A stretch of 6,311 nt of DNA from Actinomycetota bacterium (GTDB lineage Bacteria; Actinomycetota; Actinomycetes; Nanopelagicales; Nanopelagicaceae), in assembly GCA_026392815.1 (NCBI GenBank), contig JAPLBI010000005.1, positions 10,732 to 17,042 on the forward strand, written 5' to 3'. The translations under genes and the position numbers were made by a program. The notes under the pieces were generated by a model. That model ran no database searches, was not told the origin of the DNA, and saw only the letters and a program-made list of their open reading frames with translations. Below are positions 1 through 5,976 of the stretch, piece by piece (within the stretch, counting starts at the first letter, position 1; each line of letters begins with the position of its first letter).

Positions 1-301
1 CACCGGCCATTGCTGCACCAGGAATAAATTCATGCATACGGTTGATCGTGCGGATAAATGTTGATTTACCGCAACCAGATGGTCCGATCAGCGCTGTTAC
101 TGATCCAGCTGTGAAATCTAAATTGATATCTGAGAGAACATGGTTCTTTCCAAACCAGGCGTGAATGCCGCGAGTTTCCAGACCAGTGCCTTGCGCGGTG
201 CTGGCTTGAGTACGAGGCGCCTTTGCATTGGCCACACTTGCTAGCGAACTAGGTTGCGCAGGAGTTGACATTTCTTTCTCGCTTTCCGGAGTCTGGATCA
301 T
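1..301 (-). CDS. pstB: Phosphate ABC transporter ATP-binding protein PstB (N-terminal part, cut by window edge)
   Basis: This is the ATPase subunit of the high-affinity phosphate importer; it binds ATP on the cytoplasmic face and drives PstC/PstA. Only the first 100 codons are present. The Walker A motif GPSGCGKST lies at about residues 73-81, preceded by an aromatic A-loop region ([12 protein letters not shown], about 48-59) and followed by [16 protein letters not shown], which is characteristic of PstB rather than other ABC ATPases. The Walker B and signature motifs lie outside the window. I chose the ATG at 301-299 because it overlaps the pstA stop codon (TAATG) and has GAAAGG seven bases upstream. 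A second in-frame ATG at 271-269 would remove ten residues but has a weaker GA-rich leader. Either way there are some 30-40 low-complexity residues (rich in A, S, T, Q, P) before the ATPase fold, longer than usual for PstB. It is the last visible gene of a phoU-pstC-pstA-pstB operon. Confidence 0.95.
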   Translation of the reverse strand, partial: MIQTPESEKEMSTPAQPSSLASVANAKAPRTQASTAQGTGLETRGIHAWFGKNHVLSDINLDFTAGSVTALIGPSGCGKSTFIRTINRMHEFIPGAAMAG

Positions 302-1341
302 TAGGAAACCTTTCGTGAAGTTAGTGCACGAGCCAAAGTGAAGAGGAGTAGAACTAAGACCATCAAAACTAAGAGACCCGCCCAAGCGCGTGTGATCGCC
401 TCAGGTGAACCTGCGTTAAAGGCTTTCCAGATGTAATAAGGAAGAGATCCAACCGAGCCGTTAAACGGATTTGGATTTACCTTGTCTCCGCCGCCTGTCA
501 GCAACAAGAGTGGGGCGGTTTCGCCAGCGATGCGAGCGACGCCCAAAATCACTGCAGTCATCAAGCCACTTCGCGCTGCGGGAAGAACGATCATTGCAAC
601 AGTGCGCCACTGTGTTCCGCCCAGAGCGGTACCCGCTTCACGGAGATCATTTGGAATAAGCAATAAAACTTCTTCTGATGTTCTAGCAATCGTTGGAATC
701 ATCAAGATGGTCAGCGCTAAAGCGCCCATCAGAGCTGAAAAACCTTTTGTTATTGGATAGAGAACGGCCGAGAGAATAAAGAGACCGGCGACAATTGAAG
801 GGACACCCGACATTGCTTGAACCAAGAATCTAATTGGCCCAGCAAATTTACCTTTGATTTCAGTTAGATAAAGCGCTGTCAAAATTCCAAGTGGAACGCT
901 CATGACCAAAGCAAGCGCAACCAAAGTTAGCGTTCCAGTGATTGCGTGTAAGACGCCACCTGTTGCAATTGGATCTGTAGAAGTTGCCATCGACATGTCG
1001 TTGCTGAGCAATCCGAAGTGAAGGCCTGGCAAGCCTTTTTGAAGCACTGTAAAGAGAATGCTACTTATTGGCAGGACCGTTAATACGGCGCCCAAGGCAA
1101 CAAGTGTTTTTACAAGTGCATCTTTCGCAGCTGGTGCGCCTCTGGTAAGAAATGAGTAAGTCGAAGAAAGCACCGCATAGGCCACGAAGAAGATGAATCC
1201 GTACGCTAACTTGCCTTTCATCTCTGTTGCGGCAACAAATCCATATGAGAAAGCTAGCGATCCAAGAAGAAATGAGATCTCGCGAATTCGATCAGCCGGC
1301 TTCTTTGCCCAAGGCTTCTGCGGAGTAGCTACGGCGCTCAT
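301..1341 (-). CDS. pstA: Phosphate ABC transporter permease PstA
   Basis: This is one of the two membrane permease subunits that form the phosphate channel with PstC and are driven by PstB. The protein is 346 residues. The ABC permease EAA loop that docks on the ATPase spans about residues 234-254 (REAGTALGG start, IVLP end). It is followed by [19 protein letters not shown] at about 267-285, a motif typical of PstA. Hydrophobic segments lie near residues 23-39, 46-64, 77-100, 134-158, 171-197, 203-218, 256-272 and 318-338. That is about two more N-terminal segments than the six of E. coli PstA (about 296 residues). I recall similarly long forms in actinobacteria, so this may be lineage-typical. 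The ATG at 1341 overlaps the pstC stop as ATGA and has GGAAAG eight bases upstream (1350-1355), so translation is probably coupled to pstC. Confidence 0.96.
   Translation of the reverse strand: MSAVATPQKPWAKKPADRIREISFLLGSLAFSYGFVAATEMKGKLAYGFIFFVAYAVLSSTYSFLTRGAPAAKDALVKTLVALGAVLTVLPISSILFTVLQKGLPGLHFGLLSNDMSMATSTDPIATGGVLHAITGTLTLVALALVMSVPLGILTALYLTEIKGKFAGPIRFLVQAMSGVPSIVAGLFILSAVLYPITKGFSALMGALALTILMIPTIARTSEEVLLLIPNDLREAGTALGGTQWRTVAMIVLPAARSGLMTAVILGVARIAGETAPLLLLTGGGDKVNPNPFNGSVGSLPYYIWKAFNAGSPEAITRAWAGLLVLMVLVLLLFTLARALTSRKVS
309..314 (-). promoter_or_regulatory. Ribosome binding site deciding the pstB start
   Basis: GAAAGG on the minus strand lies inside the last codons of pstA, seven bases before the ATG at 301. 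It supports the coupled TAATG start over the internal ATG at 271. Confidence 0.55.
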
Positions 1342-2318
1342 CGTCCAGACTTTCCTGTTCGCTTAACAATTACATTCGCTATCGCGTTAACTGAGAGAGT
1401 AAGGAAGAAGAGCACTAGACCTGCAGCCATCAGAGCCTTAATTTCATACTCGCTAGCTTCGCCAAACTTTAGAATAATTAACGATGCAACGTTTCCACCT
1501 GCACCGAGCAATACTTGCCAGTTAATCTGGAAGACAATATTTAGCACTGTGTATACGGCAACGGTCTCACCCATGGCGCGCCCAAGGCCGAGCATCGCTC
1601 CACCAACTACACCGCTTCGACCATGCGGAATTACAACGGCTTTAATCATTGTCCAACGAGTTGCGCCAAGTGCAAATGCTGCTTGGATTCGATCAAGCGG
1701 TGCCTGGGCAAATATCTCGCGTGAGACAGATGTGATGATTGGAATGATCATGATCGCCAGAACTACGCCCGCAACAAATGGTGAGCGCGTAAAGAAATAT
1801 GGATTTACTTCAAAGAGAGGAATCCAACCTAAGTACTTGTTTATCAGCTTTCCCCAGTATTCAACGCTGGGCATCAAAACCAAGAAGCCCCAGATACCGA
1901 AGAGAATGGAAGGGAAGGCAGCCATCATGTCGATGACCGCAACTAAAATTTTCTTCATCCACTGTGGCGCGTAGAAATTCAAAAATAGCGCTGAAAAAAC
2001 GGAAATTGGTACTGCAATTACAACGGCAACCAACGCACAGAGGATGGTTCCAACGAGCATTGCGGATAGTCCAAAGTTGCTTTCAACAACATTTGCAGAT
2101 TCGTCGAGTGTGATGGACCAATCTGCACTTGTTATAAAACTCAATCCTTCTTCGCGCAAGACTTCATAGCCGCGATAGAACAAGAAGAGTGCGATCAATC
2201 CCAAAATTACTAGCGAAGAGAGACCCCCGGTAGTAACAACTCCGCGAAAGACTTTATCCGAACGACGGGGTTCGGTAGAAAGTTGTCGCGGACTTGGAAT
2301 AGTGACCGTTTGAGACAC
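1338..2318 (-). CDS. pstC: Phosphate ABC transporter permease PstC
   Basis: This is the second permease subunit of the Pst phosphate importer, partner of PstA. From the GTG at 2318 it is 326 residues, within the usual range. A short charged cytoplasmic N-terminus precedes a first membrane helix at about residues 29-48 (LSSLVILGLIALFLFY). About five more hydrophobic segments follow. The EAA loop is at about 211-231 (ALGATRWTMIKAVVIP inside it), followed by GRAMGETVAV at about 246-255, the PstC counterpart of the PstA GETAP motif. For the start, a TTG at 2327 would add three residues and overlap phoU by eight bases, but the only Shine-Dalgarno (GGAAAG, 2329-2334) would then lie one base away. 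GTG at 2318 has a ten-base spacer and falls one base after the phoU stop, so I prefer it. Its stop overlaps the pstA start as ATGA. Confidence 0.95.
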   Translation of the reverse strand: MSQTVTIPSPRQLSTEPRRSDKVFRGVVTTGGLSSLVILGLIALFLFYRGYEVLREEGLSFITSADWSITLDESANVVESNFGLSAMLVGTILCALVAVVIAVPISVFSALFLNFYAPQWMKKILVAVIDMMAAFPSILFGIWGFLVLMPSVEYWGKLINKYLGWIPLFEVNPYFFTRSPFVAGVVLAIMIIPIITSVSREIFAQAPLDRIQAAFALGATRWTMIKAVVIPHGRSGVVGGAMLGLGRAMGETVAVYTVLNIVFQINWQVLLGAGGNVASLIILKFGEASEYEIKALMAAGLVLFFLTLSVNAIANVIVKRTGKSGR

Positions 2319-2319
2319 T

Positions 2320-2970
2320 TTATGCAAACTTTCCAGTTACCAAGAAGATTACGCGGCGTGATACAGATACTGCATGGTCTGCATATCTTTCGTAGTAACG
2401 GCCAAGCAAAGTTAAATCAATAGCAGTTTCAACACCGTGTTCCCAAGATGGAGCGATTAGCGCTGAAATCAATTGGCGATGGAGCAAATCCATCTCATCA
2501 TCATCTTTTTCAACTTGGGCGGCCATCACAGTGTCGCGAGTTGAAATTACCACTCCGGTCTTAGTTGCAATCTTCTCTGCTGCTACACCCATCGCTTCTA
2601 CCAAATGCACTACGGCATCTGGTACTGCTGGGTCTGGATGGCGCAGGCGAACGATCTTGGCGACGTGATGTGCAAGATCTCCCATGCGTTCCAGATCTGC
2701 AGACATACGAAGTGCGGTAATAAGTGCGCGAAGGTCTGAGGCCACTGGTTGTTGGCGAGCAATGATGTCGATAATTCGCGCATCTAAATCATGCTGAATT
2801 GTGTCGATATTCTCGTCAAAAGAAATGACTTCTTCAGCAAGCTGAAGGTTCTTGCTCATGATGGCGCGAGTTGCCTTCGCCATTGAGTCTGAAACCAAGA
2901 CGCTTAGGTCGAAGAGAGTTTGGGAGACGCCATCTAGTTCGTCTTGGAATGTAGATCTAATTAAAGGCAT
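2320..2970 (-). CDS. phoU: Phosphate-specific transport system accessory protein PhoU
   Basis: This is a cytoplasmic regulator of phosphate signalling. In the family, PhoU couples the transport state of PstSCAB to the sensor kinase and helps keep the Pho response off when phosphate is plentiful. From the ATG at 2970 it is 216 residues, normal for PhoU, all-helical in appearance and made of two similar halves. Each half carries the ExxxD metal-binding motif: DLERMGDLAHHVAKI (about residues 92-106) and YYERYADHAVSVSRRVIFLV (about 192-211). The C-terminal half closely resembles mycobacterial PhoY proteins. An in-frame GTG at 2979 would add three residues, but it overlaps a possible -10 element. 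Neither start has a Shine-Dalgarno, so a leaderless mRNA beginning at ATG 2970 is likely. The stop is one base from the preferred pstC start. The gene heads the pst operon and is divergent from the kinase gene, consistent with direct co-regulation. Confidence 0.95.
   Translation of the reverse strand: MPLIRSTFQDELDGVSQTLFDLSVLVSDSMAKATRAIMSKNLQLAEEVISFDENIDTIQHDLDARIIDIIARQQPVASDLRALITALRMSADLERMGDLAHHVAKIVRLRHPDPAVPDAVVHLVEAMGVAAEKIATKTGVVISTRDTVMAAQVEKDDDEMDLLHRQLISALIAPSWEHGVETAIDLTLLGRYYERYADHAVSVSRRVIFLVTGKFA
2329..2334 (-). promoter_or_regulatory. Ribosome binding site deciding the pstC start
   Basis: GGAAAG lies within the last codons of phoU, ten bases before GTG 2318 but only one base before TTG 2327. 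It therefore favours the GTG start. Confidence 0.5.
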
Positions 2971-3005
2971 GGTGCGCACGCTAGGCGCAAGGGATTAACG
3001 GCTGC
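2970..3005 (-). promoter_or_regulatory. Candidate phoU-pstCAB promoter, leaderless
   Basis: On the minus strand TAGCGT (2978-2983) fits the actinobacterial -10 pattern TAnnnT and ends seven bases before the A of ATG 2970, the spacing expected if transcription starts at the initiation codon. No good -35 is visible. Instead the GTTAATC motif at 2993-2999 sits nine bases upstream of the -10, where PhoB/PhoP-type regulators typically replace a -35 element. The assignment rests on motif placement only. Confidence 0.45.
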
Positions 3006-3032
3006 CCAAGAGATGGTTAACGCAAGGTGAAC
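2989..3032 (-). promoter_or_regulatory. Candidate PHO box: three GTTMAYC repeats in 11-base phase
   Basis: Read on the minus strand, consecutive 11-base units begin GTTCACC (3032-3026), GTTAACC (3021-3015), then a unit without a match (3010-3000), then GTTAATC (2999-2993). Direct repeats of GTTCACC-like heptamers every 11 bases are the known binding pattern of PhoP in Streptomyces and resemble RegX3 sites in mycobacteria. The position between phoU-pst and the kinase-regulator pair fits autoregulation by the adjacent RegX3-like protein. The repeats and spacing are seen directly; binding is inferred. Confidence 0.7.
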
Positions 3033-3035
3033 TGC

Positions 3036-3072
3036 TTCGATTGAGATGCTATGGGGCTATAGAGTTTGGGTA
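3036..3072 (+). promoter_or_regulatory. Candidate promoter of the kinase-regulator operon, leaderless
   Basis: TAGAGT at 3060-3065 matches TAnnnT and ends six bases before ATG 3072, suggesting a transcript starting at or next to the initiation codon. TTCGAT at 3036-3041 is a poor -35 candidate with an 18-base spacer. The PHO-box repeat at 3026-3032 lies about 40-46 bases upstream of the proposed start, a usual position for an activator. Confidence 0.35.
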
Positions 3073-4133
3073 TGTGGCGCCGCGAGAAGAGCGAAAATGA
3101 GCGTAATGGGCGGGAACTGCCCGATTTACTGCTCAGAACCCTCAGCCAACTCGATGGCGCGAGCCTGATTCTCGCCCCGGGTGAGATCGCTATCTACGCC
3201 AATTCCGAAGCTGAGAATTTAGGCGTTTTAAAAGATGGTCGGATTCAGAGCGAGGAGCTACTTGCTTCGGTTCGAGTTGTTCGTCGCACAAATTTAAAGC
3301 AAACCGGAACCGTTGAAATTGCGCGAGGACCGATCGGTGAAGGAAAGCGCGAGATCACAGTCAATGTGATTCCACTTTCCGAAGACAACTTAGTCTTGGT
3401 CTTGCTCCGCGACGAAAGTGAAGCACAACGTGTTCATGAAGTTCGTAGAGATTTTGTTGCAAACATTTCACACGAACTAAAGACGCCGATTGGTGCTCTC
3501 TCTTTACTTAGTGAGGCGGTACTCGGCGCCAAAGATGACTCAGAAGCGGTAACTAAATTTGCTAGCCGCATGCAAATTGAAGCAAAGCGTTTAACTGATT
3601 TGGTGCAAGAGATTATTCAACTCTCCCGCGTTCAAGATTCTGATCCACTGCAAGAGGCGCAATCGCTTTCGGTTAATGACTTGCTTAAAGAGGCGTTAGA
3701 TCAATGTCGAACCACCGCTGATTCCCGAACTATTTCACTAACATTTGCAGAGAGCGTTGATAGCCGAGTTTCGGGAGACCGCGAGCAGCTAACTATGGCG
3801 GTTCATAATTTGATTGAGAATGCGGTTAATTACTCACCACCAAATACACAGGTTTCGGTGAGTACAAGTATCGATAAAGATATCGTGACGATTTCAGTGG
3901 CGGATCAAGGAATTGGTATTGCCGATACTGAAATTGAAAGAATATTTGAACGCTTCTACCGCGTGGATCCTGCCAGGTCACGCGAGACCGGTGGAACCGG
4001 TTTGGGTTTATCCATTGTTAAACATATTGTTTCAAAACACGGCGGAGAAATTTCGGTGTGGAGTTCCGAGAATGTAGGAAGCACATTCTCAATCCGGCTT
4101 CCAATTCAATCAATTAAAGAGGATGAAGCATGA
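3072..4133 (+). CDS. senX3: SenX3/PhoR-like phosphate sensor histidine kinase without a membrane anchor
   Basis: This sensor kinase is predicted to autophosphorylate when phosphate is scarce and pass the phosphate to the adjacent regulator. From ATG 3072 it has 353 residues. It begins with a charged segment (MWRREKSENERNGRE), then a PAS-like domain at about 18-118, then the dimerisation/phosphoacceptor domain with the H-box FVANISHELKTP at about 128-139 (His about 134). The HATPase domain follows with an N-box (NLIENAVNYSP, about 246-256), G1 (DQGIGI, about 278-283), an F-box (FERFYR) and G2 (GGTGLGLSIVKH, about 307-318). All catalytic motifs are intact. SenX3 from mycobacteria has an N-terminal membrane hairpin of about 45 residues; here none is present and an in-frame TAG at 3060-3062 rules out a longer version. 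A TTG at 3066 would add two residues. The gene overlaps the regulator gene by ATGA. Confidence 0.93.
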   Translation: MWRREKSENERNGRELPDLLLRTLSQLDGASLILAPGEIAIYANSEAENLGVLKDGRIQSEELLASVRVVRRTNLKQTGTVEIARGPIGEGKREITVNVIPLSEDNLVLVLLRDESEAQRVHEVRRDFVANISHELKTPIGALSLLSEAVLGAKDDSEAVTKFASRMQIEAKRLTDLVQEIIQLSRVQDSDPLQEAQSLSVNDLLKEALDQCRTTADSRTISLTFAESVDSRVSGDREQLTMAVHNLIENAVNYSPPNTQVSVSTSIDKDIVTISVADQGIGIADTEIERIFERFYRVDPARSRETGGTGLGLSIVKHIVSKHGGEISVWSSENVGSTFSIRLPIQSIKEDEA

Positions 4134-4816
4134 CAAAAGTTCTGATTGTTGAAGATGAAGTTTCCTTCTCTGATGCGCTGGCTTACCTCCTTAAGAAAGA
4201 GAGCTACGAAGTCGAAGTAGCGGTAAATGGCGCCGAAGCAATTGAGCGCTTCCAAACTTTTAACCCAGATCTAATTCTTTTAGATCTGATGATCCCTGAG
4301 GTTTCGGGAACTGAGGTCTGTCGAGTGATTCGCTCAACTTCACAAGTACCGATAATTATGTTGACCGCCAAAGATTCTGAGATCGATAAGGTTGTTGGGC
4401 TAGAACTTGGTGCCGATGACTATGTAACAAAACCGTACTCTTCGCGAGAATTGCTGGCGCGAATGAAAGCGGTTATGCGCCGTAACTCTGGGGACAGCGC
4501 TGGGCTGGAAGAAGGCGCGCTCTTAACTGCCGGTTCAGTGCGAATGGATATCGATAAGCACCAAGTAACAGTTAATTCAGTTGCGGTCACATTCCCACTC
4601 AAAGAGTTTGAACTACTGGAGTTTTTAATGCGCAATAGCGGCCGAGTGCTAACTCGTAGCCAGTTGATTGATCGCGTCTGGGGTAATGATTACTTCGGCG
4701 ATACCAAGACTTTGGATGTTCACATCAAGCGCTTGCGCGCAAAAATCGAGGAAGATCCAGCAAATCCCAAGATCATTCACACGATCCGAGGATTGGGCTA
4801 CAAACTCGAGATTTAA
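4130..4816 (+). CDS. regX3: RegX3/PhoP-like OmpR-family response regulator
   Basis: This is a DNA-binding response regulator, the partner of the overlapping kinase gene. It is 228 residues, the usual OmpR/PhoB-family length. The receiver domain (about 1-118) has the acidic pocket VEDE (7-10), phosphoacceptor Asp52 in LLDLMIP, Thr79 in IIMLTA and Lys101 in TKPYSSREL. The winged-helix DNA-binding domain (about 131-228) includes TRSQLIDRVWG (175-185), a recognition helix around DTKTLDVHIKRLRAKIE (191-207) and the C-terminal wing IHTIRGLGYKLEI. The ATG at 4130 overlaps the kinase stop as ATGA and has AGAGG seven bases upstream, implying coupled translation. Given its neighbours, it most likely controls phosphate-starvation genes, including the divergent phoU-pstCAB operon through the repeats at 2989-3032. 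The stop codon shares TTAA with the end of the convergent oxidase gene. Confidence 0.96.
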   Translation: MTKVLIVEDEVSFSDALAYLLKKESYEVEVAVNGAEAIERFQTFNPDLILLDLMIPEVSGTEVCRVIRSTSQVPIIMLTAKDSEIDKVVGLELGADDYVTKPYSSRELLARMKAVMRRNSGDSAGLEEGALLTAGSVRMDIDKHQVTVNSVAVTFPLKEFELLEFLMRNSGRVLTRSQLIDRVWGNDYFGDTKTLDVHIKRLRAKIEEDPANPKIIHTIRGLGYKLEI

Positions 4817-4819
4817 CGG

Positions 4820-4835
4820 CCAATCAAGCGATTGG
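4820..4835. other. Short inverted repeat just after the regX3 stop
   Basis: CCAATC-AAGC-GATTGG is a perfect 6-base stem with a 4-base loop (a seventh G-U pair is possible), starting four bases after the regulator stop codon and lying inside the last codons of the oxidase gene. No T-tract follows on either strand, so at best it is a weak terminator or an RNA 3'-end stabiliser between convergent genes. It may be chance, since the same bases encode NRLIG. Confidence 0.25.
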
Positions 4836-5113
4836 TGAACTCGTTACCAAATTTATTAGTTGGATCTATTTCCGTGACGAGCTTCTTGAAATCATCGAAC
4901 TTCGGCATAACCGATTTAAAGTAATCAGGGCTAGCCGAAAAGACCTTACCTAGGTGTGGGCGATAGCCAAATGGTGCAAGTGTTGCTTCAACAACCTTAA
5001 CCATTTCATAGACCGCATCAACTTTCTTCCACGTGAAGTGAATTCCAATTGAATCTCGCTGATAGTGCGGGCTCATCCAAAGGTTATCTGCGGCAATGGC
5101 GCGGATCTCGGTT

Positions 5114-5122
5114 ACGTGCAAC
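5114..5122 (-). other. Deletion and frameshift junction in the oxidase gene
   Basis: GTTGCACGT on the minus strand reads V-A-R in the upstream frame, fitting the family after SEFF. Its TTGCACGT reads L-H-V in the downstream frame, fitting the family before TEIRAIAAD. The same eight bases therefore belong to both sides, as expected when a segment between two TTGCACGT copies has been lost leaving one copy. Confidence 0.6.
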
Positions 5123-5976
5123 GAAGAACTCACTCTGAATTTCATCGCCGGCACTTGGCGTGAACTCCATCTTGAAATGCGGCAAACGCAAATGCCATGG
5201 TCCACTTAAAGCCATCTGCTCGGTGCAAGGTTCTGGATTTAGACCTGGCAAAGGATGTCGGTTCGATGTTGCTGGATATGCTTCGAACAATTCTGTTGGT
5301 GCAGTTGTTCCAGATTTAAACTTTGCCCACACTTCTCCCCCACCTGCAGCAGCCCAGGTAGTGAAGTAACTGACGCTATAAGCAAGGCTCATGATTTCAT
5401 CTAAGTTTGCGGCATAACTTTCGCGAGACATTCCGCGATAAACAGTTTGTGCAATGTTAAATGTCGGCTCAATTGCCAGATCTAAATTAACTACAACGCC
5501 AGTTAAACCTAGGCCGACTACATAACCTTCAAATCTTGCATCGCCTTTAGAAATTCGCTTTAGCGATCCATCAGGTAAAACTAGTTCTAGGCTTTCAACC
5601 GCTGTCGCAAGATTTCCGTTTCCTACGCCAGATCCGTGGGTTGCTGTTGCAACCGCACCTGCAATCGATATATGCGGAAGCGAAGCCATGTTATGTATAG
5701 CCCAGCCTCGATCGTGCAGAGCTACTGCTAACTCTCCATACTTCATTCCCGCTGGAACTCGTACAGTTTTACTCTCTTTATTGATTTCAATTTCCGAAGG
5801 CATGTTCTCAAAGGTGATCGCCGTTGCAGAAGTATCTGCAATGTCATTGAAGCAATGTGCACTGCCACGTGCACGCACTCGTGCAGATTTGGAGGCTAAC
5901 TCCTGCAGCTCTTCAACCGAAGACGGTGCTACCCGTAGCGCATCTCGAAAATTTACGGTGCCTGACCAATTAGCGC

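Noticed and set aside
401..421. GGTGAAC followed 11 bases later by GTTAAAG, resembling another PHO box.
   Set aside because: It is inside pstA coding sequence, the second unit matches poorly, and there is no promoter or gene start nearby.
1549..1974. Long plus-strand reading frame of 141 codons.
   Set aside because: It lies wholly opposite pstC, which has clear permease motifs; the composition is an antisense shadow.
2971..3071. Possible small RNA or small protein gene in the divergent gap.
   Set aside because: Only 101 bases, no stable hairpin with a T-tract and no start with a ribosome binding site; the phased repeats and promoter elements account for it.
4813..5205. Separate 130-residue protein starting at ATG 5205.
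   Set aside because: Its first 27 or so residues are the oxidase sequence read out of frame, and from the frameshift junction on it is the missing C-terminus of the alditol oxidase; it has no ribosome binding site of its own.
5858..5890. Three GTGCA motifs spaced 12 bases apart, with a GCACGTGC palindrome, resembling an operator or small repeat array.
   Set aside because: They lie in the oxidase coding sequence and are explained by alternating Ala/Arg/Ser codons of SARVRARGSAH, a conserved part of the FAD-binding region.
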